From Terfezia claveryi (Eukaryota > Ascomycota > Pezizomycetes > Pezizales > Pezizaceae), in NCBI GenBank assembly GCA_015179025.1, contig WHUX01000007.1:248001-312000 (forward strand): DNA of 64,000 nucleotides. Direction: 5' to 3'. Both the position numbers and the translations under genes were made by a program. Below the pieces are notes generated by a model. That model was not told where the DNA came from. It ran no database searches and saw only the letters and a program-made list of their open reading frames with translations. Of this stretch, positions 25,961 through 37,950 are shown one piece after another (the stretch's first letter is position 1; each line of letters opens with the position of its first letter).

Positions 25961-26903
25961 TTGTGGCCGACGTTTAAACCCGACGACGTTCCCCGCGATA
26001 CGCGACCGAGCCGATGAGATCGCTCAGACCAGATTACTATTTCCACACACCCACATATTCAGCCCGCGGGCCCACAAACCTACATACATGCCCAATGCAC
26101 ATCCGGCGCTCACCTAGATCAATCAAATCGATCTCAGTACGTCTAATCGAGAATATCTTAATCAACTAGACCGTCGAGTAACGAGCCAATGCATCCTGTG
26201 CATAAAGCCCCATGAACCATCCCTACTCATGCATTCTCCGTCTTGAAACGCCTATTTTGGTTGGACCATCATCCCAACAAGGCTTCCTCTGGAGCAGAAC
26301 AAAATGCTTAGCCTGTATATTCACTTGATTCACACATAAAGGGGGAAATCAAAAAAATCAAACGTACATCAAGGCTTCCATCCTCAATAAATCGCCGGGA
26401 AGTTATTCCCCTAACCTCTACTTAACGTCTGTTGTTAATTGGACATGTTTTTTGTGGAGCCAGTGGGGGTATAAAACCCGCAACATATCGTAAATCTCTT
26501 GAAAGATTACAACGGCCGTAATATTATCTCAATTGCGCTCGACCACAAACCCCCCACATTCACCTACGGCCAAAGTAGGAAAGCGCAGCAAATTATGATT
26601 TGCAGAGTCCCCAGCTGAAATCTGGGCACCGCACATCGGCCCCGAGCATGGGGAATTAGCCGAAGCACGGCACTGAATACAGATTTATCGATAACCGTCT
26701 GGGCGCGCGATGTAAACAACTCCAGATCTGCGCGGGAGGAAACAAAGTAGCCTGTTGTGAAACAACGGTGGACTAGTTAGCAAAAAAGATCAGCCCCTAA
26801 GAAGTGCAAGAGTGGGCCTTGACTCCACACTGATTAGAAATTCCAACACTTTACCTCCAACCTGCTCACCTATCTACTACCGTAAGCATCCCCACGAAGG
26901 TGA

Positions 26904-26966
26904 CCTTATTGTAGTCTGGTTGGCACAATCAAAGGAGGGTGTTGTGCCAACCAGACTACCTTATTG
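26904..26966. mobile_element. 47-bp foldback insertion with 17-bp perfect TIRs and 8-bp TSD
   Basis: The inserted segment 26912-26958 starts TAGTCTGGTTGGCACAA and ends with its exact reverse complement, separated by a 13-base spacer. It is flanked by CCTTATTG at 26904-26911 and again at 26959-26966. This defines the outer boundary of the repeat family seen elsewhere in the window: the insertion begins at the T of TAGTC. Far too small to encode anything, so it must be moved by something else. Confidence 0.85.
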
Positions 26967-28019
26967 AGACATATACTACTGTATCCCTACCCCGAGCCGG
27001 GGGCCTACCTGACTTGGCGCCCAAAGCCCGCAGACAAATCTGAAGCACCGTACCCAAGGGGCGATTTACATCGTTTCTTGGTACTGACCCACGCTAGAGC
27101 ATCCTCAACAGTGATCATCACCCCATCAAGAGCCAGGCAGGCATCGGCACCTGCTCTGCCTTAATGATCATGACGACCGGAGCCTGGACAGGGATGTTAC
27201 AACTGCACCGCAAGAGGAAAGCAGGCATTCTTCCGCCGGCTCTCGATACAGCTGCACGCAAGAACGAGGTCCTCCAAATAATGTATCACCGCCTCCGAAT
27301 ACTTCGTAAGCAACATCATGATATATGTCTGAATGAAGCGGGCGTACGCGTGGGTATGCTGATCTCGCATAATCCTGCCGGGTTGTAGGCGTGGGTGTAG
27401 GATCTCAGTTTCCTTTGAAACGAAACTGAACAGTCATAATTGTAGTTGTGACGCTTTATGCATGGTGTAGAGATTGAATTGTTGTCTGACGCACCCTGCG
27501 CAAGCAGCATGCAGTCCGTCCATCAGTCGGTCGTTCGGTCGGTCATAATCCATGCCCATGGGATCGCAGCAGTCGCGATGACGATGCAGCCCAACAGGAC
27601 CAGGCGGCTAACAAATACCGGTACATGTAAAATTGTTCCCTAGAAGTTGCACGCATGGTGCGAAATGTCATCTCCTTTCGATAGAGGGATTTTTTTTTTG
27701 GAAACAAATATTGGGTGACTATGTACCAGACACATAACTTCATGATGCCCTAATTAAATTGGGTGGACACAAACTGAAGGTTTTTGTCACTGGTCACGGC
27801 GAAGAAAAAAAGCAAACAAACCAAAAATCAAGCATAGGTACCTATTCTCGACGTCTGAGCCCTTTTATTTCATTCGCTGAAATGGTCATGTGCCCAACCG
27901 CTGCATGCGCACCCTCCCCAGCCAGTAACTTAGAATTCAAAGCCCCTTCCTGCATTCTACCATTACTGTGAAAAATCTTCAGAGAAATACGTTAGTAAAA
28001 TCGGGCTTTCTCCTATATT

Positions 28020-30241
28020 GATAACATCAAATACTCCTTGAGTGTCGAGACCTTTCCATCAAAGAGCTTATTGTAAAAGTTTTTGTGGCTCCAAAGAGTG
28101 AGCACCCAGGTGCCCCAATGTAACAGGCCACACACAGTTGTTAACATAGAGAAAACGAAAGAGTAGGAATGCTAACCGCTTTCTGGCATCGCATGTCGCT
28201 GGGGATGTTCACACCGTCATATTGGTTGGCGTGAAGGGACAAGAATAACCTAAAAGATCGATCGCAGCGACTCGTTAACTTGCATCACTCCCGCTCCTAG
28301 TCTTGCTAAAGGATTGAAATGGCTGGTAATTCAAGGTGGAGGGGAAGCGAGACCATCTTCGAGGGTTATATGCACCGATTGGAATAAACCCAAGATCGAA
28401 TGGCCCTGGACTCAGCTGACGTTAGACATTATATTCATGGGGTGTTGGTTATGTTCAGGCCAGTCAAATGGAGTACATCTTAGCTCCCCTATCTGCTTGA
28501 ATGCAGGAAAAACGGGTAGATCTTTGTGGGCTTCCCCATAATCAAACTCGCCCTCGGGGATGTGGTCAGGAACAGTTCTGTATCCGGTTTCTCTGTTAAG
28601 AATGATGTCAGTTTTTGGTATAGTCAGTTCTGGCGCTTCTTATTCCAAAGGATAAATTCACACCGACCAATTTCCACTGAAATTATATTGATTGAGGGGT
28701 AAGGCTTGGAGGGGTAATATCTTACTGAAAAAGCCACAGAGTGAACTTAGCCAGCAAATTAGACATTCTTGTCACCGCTCTCAACACTCCAGCTTGCCCA
28801 GAGAGTCCAGAACTGATCATGGACGCCTCGGGCACTTCCATGTTGACAGGGCAGGTGGCCGATCCTTGCTACCCGACCAATTTCCACTGAAATTATATTG
28901 ATTGGGGGATAAGGCTTGGAGGGGTAACATCTTACGGAAAAGCCACAGAGTAAACTTACCCAGCAAATCAGACATTCTTGTCACCGCTCTCAACACTCCA
29001 GCTTGCCCAGAGAGTCCCGAACTGATCATGGACGCCACGGGCACTTCCATGTTGACAGGGCAAGCGGCCGATCCTTGCTACAATCTCACCGAGGGCCCCT
29101 TCGGGATACTAGTCCCTTGCCCGTTTCTTGCAACCGAGGTTACTTCGTGGTCCTTCCGGCTGAGCTTTATCTCCCTCTCTTCGCACCAATCAAGTCTAGT
29201 GAAATTCTCTATTCCACAAGCATGAAACCTAAATAACCATCACATATAGTTAGCGAGAGCGAACGCCGAAAGATACTATCTGAGACTGGCAATCGGGATG
29301 GCAAGCGCAATGCGGTACGGCACTTAAGTTTTAGCTTGACACGAATACGAGTGTTTGAGTTCAGAACGGAATTGCCCTTACTACTGTCTCATCTCACCAC
29401 ACCATAAGATGTACAATGCTGACGATCATATGTATGATACACATGCAAGGCAAATCAAGGAACGTTACTTACCATTGTGCATTACCCAAACCCACAAAAA
29501 ACCACGCACTCGGATGATACTTCTTTAAATCCATTACAGTGCCATGATCCAAATGATCGTAGAGATTGTGTGAAATGATGACAGCGTCAATTGCTGGGAT
29601 ATCGGATATCTTGCAAGGGATCTTCGTGAATCTCGCGGGCCGCATAAACTGAAGAGGACTACATCGGTTAGAGAACATAGGATCAAAGAGTGCACGGAAG
29701 CCTCCGGGAAATTCAACCTATCGATAATAATGCCGTGGCAATGTTAGCAGATGGACCCTGCTTCGATCGAATACGTAAAGTCACTGCAACATACGTAATA
29801 ACATGCATGTCCTAGCCATGTAGCCCTCAGAGATATTACTTGGGTGTCCCGTCCTAGGAAGCTTGGAGGTACAACAGGAACATCCCTTTCTGTTTTTTTC
29901 CTACAAAATTCATTTAGATTTCATATATGTAACCTCCAACGAATATGCCTATAACAACTTACTTCCATAACCCAAAGGATGTCTTCATCATTCTGGAAAC
30001 ATTTTGCCAACCCAAAACGAAATTTCGGAAGCTGAGAAGTCATATGATTAACATGCGGATCTCAGATTCGGAATTTGTTTCATCGATCGATCGGAGAAGC
30101 CCGCCAGGGCAATGGGTTATGGAAACCCCCAGACTTCAAGTGGTGTGATTTCGATCTTGCATCCTCGGGTGAAGCCAGGGCATTCGCAGGTGCACCGACA
30201 GTGGTATTATATGTGATAGCTGAAGCGGAAGCGAGTGACAT
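28020..30241 (-). pseudogene. Decayed NAPE-PLD-type metallo-beta-lactamase-fold phospholipase D
   Basis: Family hydrolysing N-acyl-phosphatidylethanolamines (yeast Fmp30-like). Pieces in correct order: start at 30241 with SKSHHLKSGGFHNPLP; DVPVVPPSFLG to TWLGHACYY (29900-29795); FRALFDPMFSNRCSP and IDAVIISHNLYDHLDHGT (29717-29473); GIENFTRLDW (from 29228); LPCQHGSARGVHDQF..TLWASW inside a duplicated segment (28663-29082); ETGYRTVPDHIPEGEFDYGE (about 28592-28500); GPFDLGFIPIGAYNPR (about 28413-28365); LHWGTWVLTLW (about 28120-28020). Lesions: stop after SPIDR, two stops after SFWVGKMFPE, a stop after SGDKNV in both copies of the duplicated exon, a disrupted frame between GPSVRL and LPCQH, and the metal motif HxHxDH reads HNLYDH. 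Splice sites remain partly intact, so the decay is moderate in age. Confidence 0.8.
28663..29082. repeat. 210-bp tandem duplication spanning one exon of the NAPE-PLD pseudogene
   Basis: Unit 1 is 28663-28872 and unit 2 is 28873-29082, both beginning CCGACCAATTTCCACTGAAA. They differ at about a dozen positions plus one A. Each holds the CQHGSARG exon and its flanking intron sequence on the minus strand. Unit 2 retains a GGTAAGT donor; unit 1 has GGCTAAGT at the same place. Confidence 0.93.
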
Positions 30242-30678
30242 TTTTTCTTTCTCATCGGGCCCAGTGATGTGAAAACTCTATCGGGTCCGTGACAGCGGTA
30301 ACGACGTGAATACTCTGCTGTTGAAGGATTGCTGTTGGCAGACGACGAGCTGTTCCGTTGCAACGTAGGCCACTTTGGGCAGGTGATACTCCCAGAATAT
30401 GATGGCCGAGGCGCATATATACCTTGACCTAGTAGGTTTATTATCGGATATTTTCTGTCAACTATTTTATCGTTGTGCACCTCAGCGTCTACTTCTTAGT
30501 TCATTAACAAATACACCAAACATCCCATTTCATATCCTTCCACTTGAGTTAGAGTCAGAAAAATCCGTCAAGCCGAGTACCTCAGTTCCAGATAGCAAGC
30601 GGCCTGGTGAATTCATTGTTCTGTTACCAGTGCTATTGCAGTCTTGGCAAGATGGCTGACATGCAAACCTACAAAGAC

Positions 30679-30715
30679 AGGGAGATTCTAGTCTGGTTGG
30701 CACTAGGGAGATTCT
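30679..30715. mobile_element. 15-bp head-only insertion with 11-bp duplication
   Basis: AGTCTGGTTGGCACT (30690-30704) sits between two exact copies of AGGGAGATTCT (30679-30689 and 30705-30715). Confidence 0.75.
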
Positions 30716-31172
30716 GTTTGCGACTTCTATGCTGAACCCTGAATCTCGGCCCGTGCCGGTGGCCGATCAGTGAAGAGTTGTGAGTCGGGTTTCGGACAGA
30801 GAAGCTTTCTCTTTAATTTGGCATCGTTCCACAGAGGCAGCCAATTTTCAATGATTTGAGTTAATGCCATTTTGTTCTTCCTCCAATTGTACCCGTCACC
30901 GGGACTGCCCCTTTGTAGGTTTCTTCTTCCAGGTCCATAAGGCTACCCAATCAAAGGTTCTGGAAGGTCACTTTTTCTAGACTAATTCCAATTCTTGACG
31001 AATATCTATGGCAGGCAACATGATGTCAGAGAAAGGTATCCCAATAGTGGCATATGGAAAGAGGTTCTTGATTATTGGTGATAATGCCAGTATTCATAAT
31101 GGCTACTGGCATCTGGGTAGCGTGCTCCTGAAGCTATATATTCAGGGAGAGGTTTCAGTAAAAAAAAACCTA

Positions 31173-31223
31173 GTGGACAGGTAGTCTGGTTGGCACAAGC
31201 CCCTCCACAGGAGGGCGGACAGG
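31173..31223. mobile_element. 33-bp head-plus-hairpin insertion with 9-bp duplication
   Basis: Insert 31182-31214 begins with the 15-base head and then holds the hairpin CCCTCC-ACA-GGAGGG, whose last G overlaps the right repeat. The flanks are GTGGACAGG and GCGGACAGG (one mismatch). Confidence 0.7.
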
Positions 31224-32364
31224 ATACTTGTTCTTCACAATTCTAGTCTAAAAGGTAAACCATTGGGGCTTGTGGTTGGGGTATAATGCATTAAACTCAC
31301 ATATGTCAGGCAGTTGAAGCCTCTTCTCGTCTTTGCCGAAACTTATTATACATCTCTGTCGGTTGTTTGCCGTGGAACTAGGCAATTTAAGATATTGAAC
31401 TGCGAATTTGTCTATGGGCTCCATTCAGGGCATTTGCCTGAATAGCAGACGAAATTCGGGCGAAGACCAAATAGGAGTCATTTAATATTTGAACGATTGT
31501 ACGTACATTGTTCCAAGAGTTCTATTTGATTTATTTCATTTGATTCATTGAAGGCGAGTCGCAGCTAAGGGCGTGGTATCTAAATATATCATGAAGGAAG
31601 GCGATGTGACCTCTATTCCTTTCTTTAACTGACAGGTTAATGCTAGAGACTCATGTAAGAAATACATTCTCGGGCATGGATTTGGCTGCAATATAAATCT
31701 CGGCAAACTTATCACGGCCATAAAAGAGGAGTCTACCTTGGTCATCGATGCCGCTTCGGATTTCCCCCAGACATGGAAATGACAAACCTCTGCAGGATCT
31801 TGGGGTAGTCATAGAATGTGGAGCAACGGACTCTTAAGCCCTGAACAAATTTTAAGCAGTCAATTTTCAGCCTGGGCCATCATCTTGACGGACACAGTAG
31901 ACTATTCACAAATAAATGGAAGGTTGAGGGCATAGATACCAATGTGTTAAAACGAGCTAGGGTTAGAGGTCCGGGCTGGGGGATCCCGTGGAAACGGTAG
32001 CGAGTATAGGACAGCTCGCTTAGACGCTAGAATTCAATCGGGTATTCACAAATGCCCTGCAGCATTGCATATGAAAATGTCCAGAGGTGGCCATTTTTCT
32101 AATGATGGAGGAGGAGTAAGAATCATTGATTTGGAAAAGTTGGCAAAACAACCTCAGGGCCGAAACTAATTTTATAATATATCATGCTAACATGTGAATA
32201 GAAGGCACTTTGTTCTTTCCTGGATGGGAACTACATATTTCATATACTGTTACTGATACACCTAATGCAAACTTTCTTGTGGGATAGATTGGTTTCATGG
32301 AACAGTAGACGGGGAAAGACCTCCAAAAGCGCTAGGCATTTCACGTCAATGGCCCTAGGTAGTC

Positions 32365-32376
32365 TAGTCTGGTTGG
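32365..32376. repeat. Core of the short insertion head
   Basis: TAGTCTGGTTGG without a clear flanking duplication. It is preceded by an overlapping TAGTC. Confidence 0.4.
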
Positions 32377-33796
32377 GTTTGAAAATGAAGAATCCACTCC
32401 TGCTATATGACGTCCGAGCTGGTCAGAGCTCCTACCATCTAATAGTCTGTATATATATCTGCAAAAACAGGGGCTGAGGCTGACGATAAAGGATCCCCTT
32501 CACAGGGCGGGTGCAAGATCCATACAAACGCCAGTCCCTGAGGCATGTGTGGAAACCACTATCAGTCAGTTGAATTGATATTGTGAGGTTCCAAAAAGCC
32601 AATTACTTAAACCAGAAGTCATAACTGCCTATCTGTGCCGTTAATCCATGCCGACACCCTCAGTTCATTACCCATGTCAGATAGAAATACGAACTGACCA
32701 TTTGAACCCCAAGCTGGAGACAAAATTTACATGCACGTGAGAGGATGGGGAAACATTTTCCATAAAGAAAAGATAACCCCCCCAAAAAAACGCTTGGGCT
32801 GTGGTTACCTACAGTATATCCATCTGGGCCCCAAATTTGCTTATTCAGCAGGTAGCTGGGATAAGTTGTAGATCAATCACATCACCCTCACCCTCGGTGC
32901 CCTCATCCAGGGTCAAGTTGTCTTTAAAACTCGTCTGCAGGGAATTTGGGATGACGAGATAGTCAGAAGAGATTTCTTGCGGCCCAATTGGGAAGAGATT
33001 CATGGTCGTGGAAAATAATGACTCGAGCAAATTACACCATGTCACCACGTTGTTAATGACTCGTAAGCTTTGACATTGTGAACCACCAAAGAGGGGTAAG
33101 TCGGCGGCCTCTTGTGTAAGGATTTGCCTATCAAGATATAGAAACATGACGTTCAAAAAAAGAAAAGTGAATTCATGAAAGTGACGGCTAAGCTCAGAAG
33201 CAAAAGCAGGCATCCCGTTATTGAAACCCTATGGCAGGTACTCCTCCAATAAAATTTCATATATGACCGACCTCCATCTCTCGCAGTCCCTGCATCAGCC
33301 CGGCCCGCTGCATTGCCCTCCAAATCTTGGCCCTCTCATGATCACCCTGTTGACCCCGCTAAAAGCAAGCAACTCAAACACAAAGAAAAAGGGAAACAAA
33401 ACGCCTATCCTCTAGCAGTGTTTCCTTTCCCAACCAAACGGCGCCCAGCTGGAACATTACTTGAGATAACATTACCCATGAGAAATTGCAAAAACACCGA
33501 ACCAAAATCCGGTCAAGAAAACAGGGCATTAGAGTTAAAGCAAATGGCGAAAATGGCTCTCCAATAAAGAACACTAGATCCCCCAATCTTCCAACAACCA
33601 AGTGATAGCGAACAGGATTAGAATGACAATAGGATAAGCACACGGAAACGAAGAATATAAAAGATGTAGAAGTCGTTGAATAAATGGATGAGAAGCGTAC
33701 CCTCTGCAGCTAGGTATTTGAATGAGTAGGAAATGATTCCTTACCCGTGTTGCATCAAAGCAGTCCCTTGAATTTCTCTGATTGAGTTCTGTCGTT

Positions 33797-35723
33797 TTAC
33801 TGTGCGGAATATTCGGATTTTGGTGTATTGACTCGATGCCACAACTCCCTAGCCTCTTTCACCCAGATATACCTGACTCGAAGCTCCTCAATCTCATATT
33901 GATACTCTTTTTCATGTATTATCCCCGTATTTAGGAGGGAAACAATGAAGAGGCACAGAAGCTGCACCATCCGAGTCTGTTTTGCTTTAACCTGTAAACC
34001 AGCCAGGCCTCCTTGACCAGGTGTTGCCCCGCCCCTACTACCCGGTGTCGACATGCCATTCAGGCCACCATTGGCTCCGCTGAAATATCCTATATCCGCC
34101 ATTAGACTGTTTGGCCCTGGAGTTCTGGTACTGGCCGGGGAACCAAGGCTTTCGATTTTCAACATTGCGCGAGAAAGGAACCCATGCAGCAAGCGGTCGA
34201 CCTCTTGTTTGGCGAGAAGCGCCTGTCCTCCACTCGCAGATGACACACCACCCCTGCATATTGCGTTTAAAAGCTCTAATACTTCCAACTCAACAGGCAA
34301 TCTTTCCAGAGCATTCAACAACTCGTTCCTTTCAGCGCTTCTTCCGGTGGCAATTAGGTAAATTTTCACCAGCCCTTGCGTGAGTTTTGGATTCACCAGG
34401 ATCAAGGCGGAAAGATTTGGTTCGGAAGGATCAAGCACCGCTAGCAGGTGCTGCGGGAACTCTGTGAAGTGTTTGATGAGTTGACTCGTGTTTGCATCTG
34501 GTAGCACGTCAACCTGTGCTTGTAGTAGTATCGTAATGAGTTTGTTTATGAAATCAGACTCTCTGCGATCCTGTTGCTGTTGCTGTTGTTGCATGGTAAG
34601 GCCGTTGTAATTAACAGGTCTTTGCAATTGAGCAGGAGTATGAGTCTGTTGGCTTTGTTGCGGTTGTGGTTGTGGTTCCTTTCCTTGAAGAGGAGGGGGG
34701 AAGTAACTTCGGCGGGTGGAAAGCCCTGGAGGGGGTGTGGGTGTATGAGCTGTTTGCCATACATCTTTTTGAGCAATTGCTTGCTTTGAGGGTAGCTGCA
34801 TCTCCGAGCTATACGGTTCTGCTCCCCATATGCCACTTTGCGCAGATGGAGCCAAGCTAGCAATATCGCTGTCTCTATCCTGGTTCCAAGGTATTTCACT
34901 CCTGGACTCATAGACTCCTTGCTGCAATAATGCATCATCAAATTTTGATATATCAACAGGGTGATAGGTTGAGTCCATTGCATATTCCTTAGGGGCGTAA
35001 TTGGAGATCTAATTGGCGCAGCTTAGGTGTCAGCATCATACCACCACGAATCAAATATGGCCAAGGTTCTGAGAAGCAAAAAATAAATAGAGGTAATTTC
35101 AAGTAACTGACCTGCTCAACCTCGTTTAACACGGCCCCAATAAAGGCAGCCCTCACTTTCACCAGTCGCACTTCCCCATCGTTCTTCGTGCTATTTTTCC
35201 TATTCCTACCATACTGACTACTGCCATCATCACCATCGTCATCATCAAGATAATCATCCAGCAGCTGTTGGTATAGCTCAATCCATCTGATGAGGAACGG
35301 ATTTCTCCGTATGCCATACTCTGAATACATCTTCACAAGTACGAATTCAGCATTCAACAACAGCGCACATAGTTCGTCCTCATCGATCTTCAGGGTGTAT
35401 TGCCCTTCCGAATATTCGACTTTATATTCCATATAGCCCCCAGCTGAACCGGCAGGAAGACCGTCTGTACGCTTACCACTCCCAATGACACCAAGACCTT
35501 GATCTATTGTAAGTGCTGCATACTGATGCTGTTGGTACTGCTGTTGACCTCCAATCTGGTCGAGTGTATTCTTTAACTGACACCCTCTTGGAAATTCATA
35601 GCCCACAACAGCCTCTAGTGACAAGAACGTCTCAGCGGTAGTCCTGATGGGTGTTGTAGGATTTGTAAGGCTCTGGACGAGTTGAGGCGGAAGTGCCGTG
35701 TGGATGTCCACGATGTGGCTCAT
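33797..35723 (-). CDS. CNOT11-like CCR4-NOT complex subunit
   Basis: About 607 residues from exons 35723-35112 and 35008-33797, in phase across a 103-base intron (AVLNEVEQ to ISNYAPKEYAMDS). The N-terminal domain has the CNOT11 pattern of a helix carrying AEFVLVKMYSEYGIRRNPFLIRW. The middle is Gln/Pro-rich with a short polyQ (TTG/CTG repeats near 34570). The C-terminal domain matches the CNOT11/Caf130-type fold: VNPKLTQGLVKIYL, RNELLNALERLPVELEVLELLN, then QTRMVQLLCLFIVSLLNTGIIHEKEYQYEI. In animals CNOT11 anchors with CNOT10 to CNOT1 and yeast Caf130 is its proposed counterpart. It should act in cytoplasmic mRNA deadenylation or co-translational control. An Ala/Ser/Gly-rich insert splits the C-terminal domain. 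Confidence 0.85.
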
Positions 35724-37948
35724 GATGATTGATCCAGTAAGAATTCTAGAAGTCTTGTGAAGACGACGTCAACGGAATATGCTTATCGGCCTTAATTGAC
35801 GGTTTGGAGTAATTGGCAGTTCAGCTCAGAGATGTCCAATGCGAGGCAAGCCAAGGCGGGAGTGAGAATCTGGTATGGAAAGTCGTGACAAACCGAGCAA
35901 AATAGGTTTATCGCTCGTTCTTGAGGATATCAACAAGAAGCTGGGTAGCCGGCATAAACGAGTTAGCAGAGTTGGGATGATCAGGAAACGCCAATCAGTT
36001 GTCAGCACTGCACCTGCTTCAACCCGGTATTACGCTAGACGACACCAAGGTTGTTGCTCGTGCCAATAAATGGTGCAAATGGGGATGAGTGGTGGGGAAA
36101 GGAACGAGGGGAGGTGAAATTGGAACTTCCAAAGAGATCTTTTTTTTGTTTTTGCAAAAAGACCCAACAAGGGTGTTTTCCAACCAAAGATCCCTATAAG
36201 TGGAGAATTAGGCGGCTGAGGGCTGGTTACTTAAGCTGGGTTTTGTGCCTGCACGTGGCTCGTGCGACTTTTCGCTACATTTGCCCGCATGATAACAGAA
36301 TTAAACATTTGTTATCTGTTCTAACGTTTGTCCGAGTAGATGATGATAAAAGTATTATTTTGGGCCCTTGAGATGCCTGAAACGCAAATTAAACACTAGC
36401 CACATATAATATGAATAAAGCAAGCCGATAGACGCAAATTCAGGCCTCTGCATACCCACAGCATGCATCTAGACCCCAGTGACATGTTCTACCTAGGTGG
36501 TTTGGCGTCCCGAACTACATCTCCACAGACTCCACAACCTGTACTCCCATTCATGAGACGCATCGTCTACTTAGGCGTTAGTTTTCCCATCTTATTTTCA
36601 TGCTTCCACCGAGCCCTGTCTCTTACTCAATACTACTCTTATATGTCAGAGTGATGTATTCGATTACCAGCATGGGTTGTGATACATTCGCAAGCAAAGC
36701 CTGTTCTACTACTTCTCGTACTGTGCAAACACACAATTACTCTACAGTTAGTCTTTAACTTCTTTGCCAAATCTCTTGCTTTTGTTACAACGCCTCAACT
36801 CCAACAAGGGGACCTGGCAGCCTCACGCTCCAGTGGGGCTTCTTGCAGTAGTAGGATATTTATATCATGAAACGAGCCCGCCCCAACTTACAGTTTCATT
36901 GGGCTGGTAATGCGGCGGGTCCTTTCTACATACTGCATGGCATGAGGATGGATATCAGTAAGTTATATCCCTTTATGAACGGAAATAAAATCGATACTAC
37001 CCACATACTAGTGTTCCCATAAACCCACATTCTCCAGGTATTCTGGGGTCTCCAGAAGAGCTTAGGTAGTTCTTGGGTTTGTGCGTAAACCTCAATGGTT
37101 TTGTCATTTTCAGGGTAAAAAGCCAGATTAATGAATTCAGAGTAAACCGCCCCAACCCCGACTAAATCTACAATTGTTTTTAAGAAAACAAAAATCCTAT
37201 GCTAGTTGTAGTAGTTGCACATTAGTTGAACTCCCAGTGCACCATCACCCAGTGATTGTACAGAACTGTCGTTGGTCTGGGATAGTTGCCGTTGAAGAGG
37301 GCCTGGACAAACCATGGCCCCTATATTTAGTTCGGGCTTCGTAAGATAATATGACCATGGAAGCAGGATGCTGAATCTCAGGAATTGGTTGGGGGGAATA
37401 TGCTTGGGAGCGGGAAAATGTGTGTAGCTGGAATAGTGTGTACTTACAATTTCCCTCCACAGATCTCACGTGCCAACCAGACTAGATCTCACGGCTGCTT
37501 AACCTTGGGGGAAAGTATGATGGCCTAATGAACGATTACCCTGAATGTTGAGTCTCCCACGAACCTAAACTATATAGAACATGAAAACACGTTTCCGATC
37601 AACCCATTATTGAGCCGAGCCAGGTTACTAGATGTGTTAAAATACTCTCACCGGTCGAACCAAAGGGGTAACTTGTTAATAGAAGGGTCGGAAATACGGA
37701 AAAATGGGGCTAGTTGTCACTTAAACTATATAAGTTTCAACCTATCAGCTCTAAATGGTGCTCCGACGGTTCAACCTGGTTTGATCTGGTTACGAGTGTA
37801 GTTTAATGTACGTAGTCCTATCATACCATGATAGCCGAGACCCAGTGTTGCATACCGACCTATGTAGGGCGTTATTTACATGCCCTAATGTTTGTTTCAA
37901 TGTATCTGATCTAGTTGGCACGACCTCTCGTAGTCGTAGAGGTTTGTA
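35724..37948. other. 2.2-kb spacer upstream of CNOT11 and downstream of BMT6
   Basis: Contains the CNOT11 promoter. No gene found; open frames are short and featureless. Two short insertions lie at 37.47 and 37.91 kb. Confidence 0.5.
37461..37493. mobile_element. 13-bp head-only insertion (reverse) with perfect 10-bp duplication
   Basis: TGCCAACCAGACT (37471-37483), the reverse complement of the head, lies between two exact copies of AGATCTCACG (37461-37470, 37484-37493). The cleanest case for a true short insertion. Confidence 0.85.
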
Positions 37949-37950
37949 TC
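37901..37950. mobile_element. Diverged head-plus-hairpin insertion near the BMT6 3' end
   Basis: Variant head CTAGTTGGCACGACC followed by the hairpin CCTCT-(9 nt)-AGAGG. TGTATC occurs on both sides (37901-37906, 37945-37950). It ends one base before the BMT6 stop codon, so the right repeat overlaps the last BMT6 codons. Confidence 0.5.

Larger units (their letters stand above)
21789..28019. other. 6.2-kb gene-poor block
   Basis: I find no reading frame with recognisable protein features on either strand. Notable items: CT-rich stretches at 22500-23450, a short CCGA/CTGA tandem at 25935-25960, a C-rich patch near 25610, and a 47-base foldback insertion at 26912-26958. The block abuts the decayed gene at 28-30.2 kb, so old inactivated sequence is likely. 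Confidence 0.5.
30242..33796. other. 3.6-kb block with coding-like remnants and short insertions
   Basis: No intact gene. The minus strand shows protein-like fragments broken by stops: 33213-32845 (LSRHFHEFTFLFLNVMFLYL to DEGTEGEGDVIDLQLIPATC), about 32700-32620 (NELRVSAWINGTDRQLYDFW) and about 31790-31660 (IDDQGRLLFYGRDKFAEIY). They may belong to one decayed gene whose family I do not recognise. Two copies of the short insertion family (30.69 and 31.18 kb) and a core at 32365-32376 lie here. Confidence 0.4.

Noticed and set aside
25935..27545. CCGA/GGTC tandem clusters considered as a CRISPR or satellite
   Set aside because: Units are 4 bases, few in number and without spacers; simple sequence.
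33000..35723. Possibility that the two long minus-strand frames at 33.8-35.7 kb are separate genes
   Set aside because: A phase-0 GT-AG intron (35111-35009) joins them and both halves belong to CNOT11.
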